64,000 nt of DNA from Pontibacter sp. FD36 (GTDB taxonomy: Bacteria; Bacteroidota; Bacteroidia; Cytophagales; Hymenobacteraceae). Every line of letters starts with the position of its first letter. The stretch's first letter is position 1. Positions 63,279-64,000 of this stretch are shown piece after piece. The translations under genes and the position numbers were made by a program. The stretch spans positions 124,001 through 188,000 of the forward strand of contig NZ_JADPMP010000013.1 in assembly GCF_015686655.1 (NCBI RefSeq). The letters run 5' to 3'. The notes below the pieces were generated by a model. That model made no database searches. It saw only the letters and a list, made by a program, of their open reading frames with translations, and was not told the origin of the DNA.

Positions 63279-64000
63279 AGCACCACCTCCTTTCCGGCTT
63301 GCACTTGTCGATTGCCTTTAAGTCCGGCCATGGTGCTGAAATAAACATCCTCCAGCGTTGCTTCCACAGGCTCAAACCCATTGCTTGGTAAACTGCTGCT
63401 GCAGACGCGCACCACAAACTTCCCAGCCTGCAATCTGGTTGAGATCACAGCATGCCCACGCTCTATTTCCGAGAGTTCTTCTTTCCAGATCACCTTGCGC
63501 CATACCTGCCCCTGCATGGCGTCTATTGCCTGCAACGGCTCTGCTTCCAGGAGTATTTCCCCTTTGTTGATAATGGCCATGTGCGTGCACAGCTCCGATA
63601 CATCCTCCACAATGTGCGTCGAAAGAATGACGATGCTGTTCTCACCCAACTCACAGAGCAGGTTCAGAAATCGTACGCGCTCCGAGGGGTCCAACCCGGC
63701 AGTAGGTTCATCCACGATCAGCAATTTCGGGTTGCCAAGCAGGGCCACTGCCACACCAAAGCGCTGCCGCATGCCGCCTGAGTAGCCACCCAGCTTCTGC
63801 TTGCGGACCTCCCAAAGGTTGGTCTGCCGCAACAATTGCTGAACTACCTCAGTGCGGTCGGCACGGCTCGTGATTCCTTTTAGGATCGCGAAGTGATCGA
63901 GTAGGTGCTCGGCTGTTTCGTTGCGGTACACGCCGAACTCCTGCGGCAGATAGCCCAGCGTTTCACGCACTTTCTCTTTTTGCCGCACCACGTCGATGTC
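63275..64000 (-). CDS. ABC transporter ATPase (5' end beyond window)
   Basis: At least 241 codons; the frame runs off the right edge. The Walker A part lies outside the window. Visible are the Q-loop region LGYLPQEFGVYRNETAEHL, the signature YSGGMRQRFGVAVALLG, Walker B LLIVDEPTAGLDP and the switch His in ILSTHIVEDVSELC. It powers the adjoining ABC/M1 permease, whose start overlaps its stop. Confidence 0.93.
   Translation of the reverse strand, partial: DIDVVRQKEKVRETLGYLPQEFGVYRNETAEHLLDHFAILKGITSRADRTEVVQQLLRQTNLWEVRKQKLGGYSGGMRQRFGVAVALLGNPKLLIVDEPTAGLDPSERVRFLNLLCELGENSIVILSTHIVEDVSELCTHMAIINKGEILLEAEPLQAIDAMQGQVWRKVIWKEELSEIERGHAVISTRLQAGKFVVRVCSSSLPSNGFEPVEATLEDVYFSTMAGLKGNRQVQAGKEVVL

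Overview
The window is 64 kb of chromosome from a Bacteroidota bacterium, most likely of the Cytophagales/Hymenobacteraceae (Pontibacter-like). This rests on recognised content: families typical of the phylum (DUF4290, DUF4905, DUF5690, an ABC permease/M1 aminopeptidase fusion, TIGR02757), promoters with the Bacteroidota -7 element TAnnTTTG in front of several genes, no purine-rich Shine-Dalgarno at most starts, many small lipoproteins, and moderate GC. No 16S gene is present, so the genus is inference.

Layout. 1-12.1 kb is core: the edge of a Sel1/ankyrin secreted protein, UvrD/PcrA helicase, DUF4290-murA, an RlmL-type methyltransferase divergent from murB, two tandem lipoproteins and mutS2. 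12.4-25.2 kb holds small enzymes and envelope genes (YhcH, alpha/beta hydrolase, beta-lactamase-fold hydrolase, TIGR02757, LysM/DPBB protein, DUF4905, NfeD protease), a second lipoprotein pair, kdsB, yegS-sui1, a universal stress protein and gapA, followed by tRNA-Glu at 25.3 kb. 25.5-28.4 kb is accessory and decaying: DUF5996 and DUF488 genes lie among remnants of three other genes. 28.5-31.3 kb is a Crp/Fnr regulator with a YceI-DoxX-extradiol dioxygenase operon and a perfect FNR-type site between them. 31.3-41.1 kb has a quinone reductase-like SDR, a truncated DUF421 gene, small membrane proteins, a DUF5690 transporter, and a signalling cluster (CheY-like protein, STAS-like protein, NarL regulator, PAS histidine kinase). 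41.2-47.8 kb is a tetR-tolC-acrA-acrB drug efflux operon. 47.9-51.7 kb has DoxX, a STAS-like protein, an orphan cyanophycinase, mug and a leaderless-looking padR pair. 51.8-57.3 kb is tyrS and purL. 57.3-64 kb is one leftward unit: ABC ATPase, ABC permease/M1 aminopeptidase fusion, LytS-type kinase, LytTR regulator.

The strongest unexplained signal is not a gene. The non-palindromic octamer CAGGTATA/TATACCTG, usually extended to CAGGTATAG, occurs about 69 times by hand count (32 in one orientation, 37 in the other) where about two are expected. It lies in genes and gaps, on both strands and in all three reading frames. Its density is like that of DNA uptake sequences. Other points: MurA has Asp at the usual catalytic Cys position, there are low-complexity inverted arms in three intergenic gaps, mirror-image promoters lie between rlmL and murB, and a terminator-like hairpin sits in the tyrS leader.
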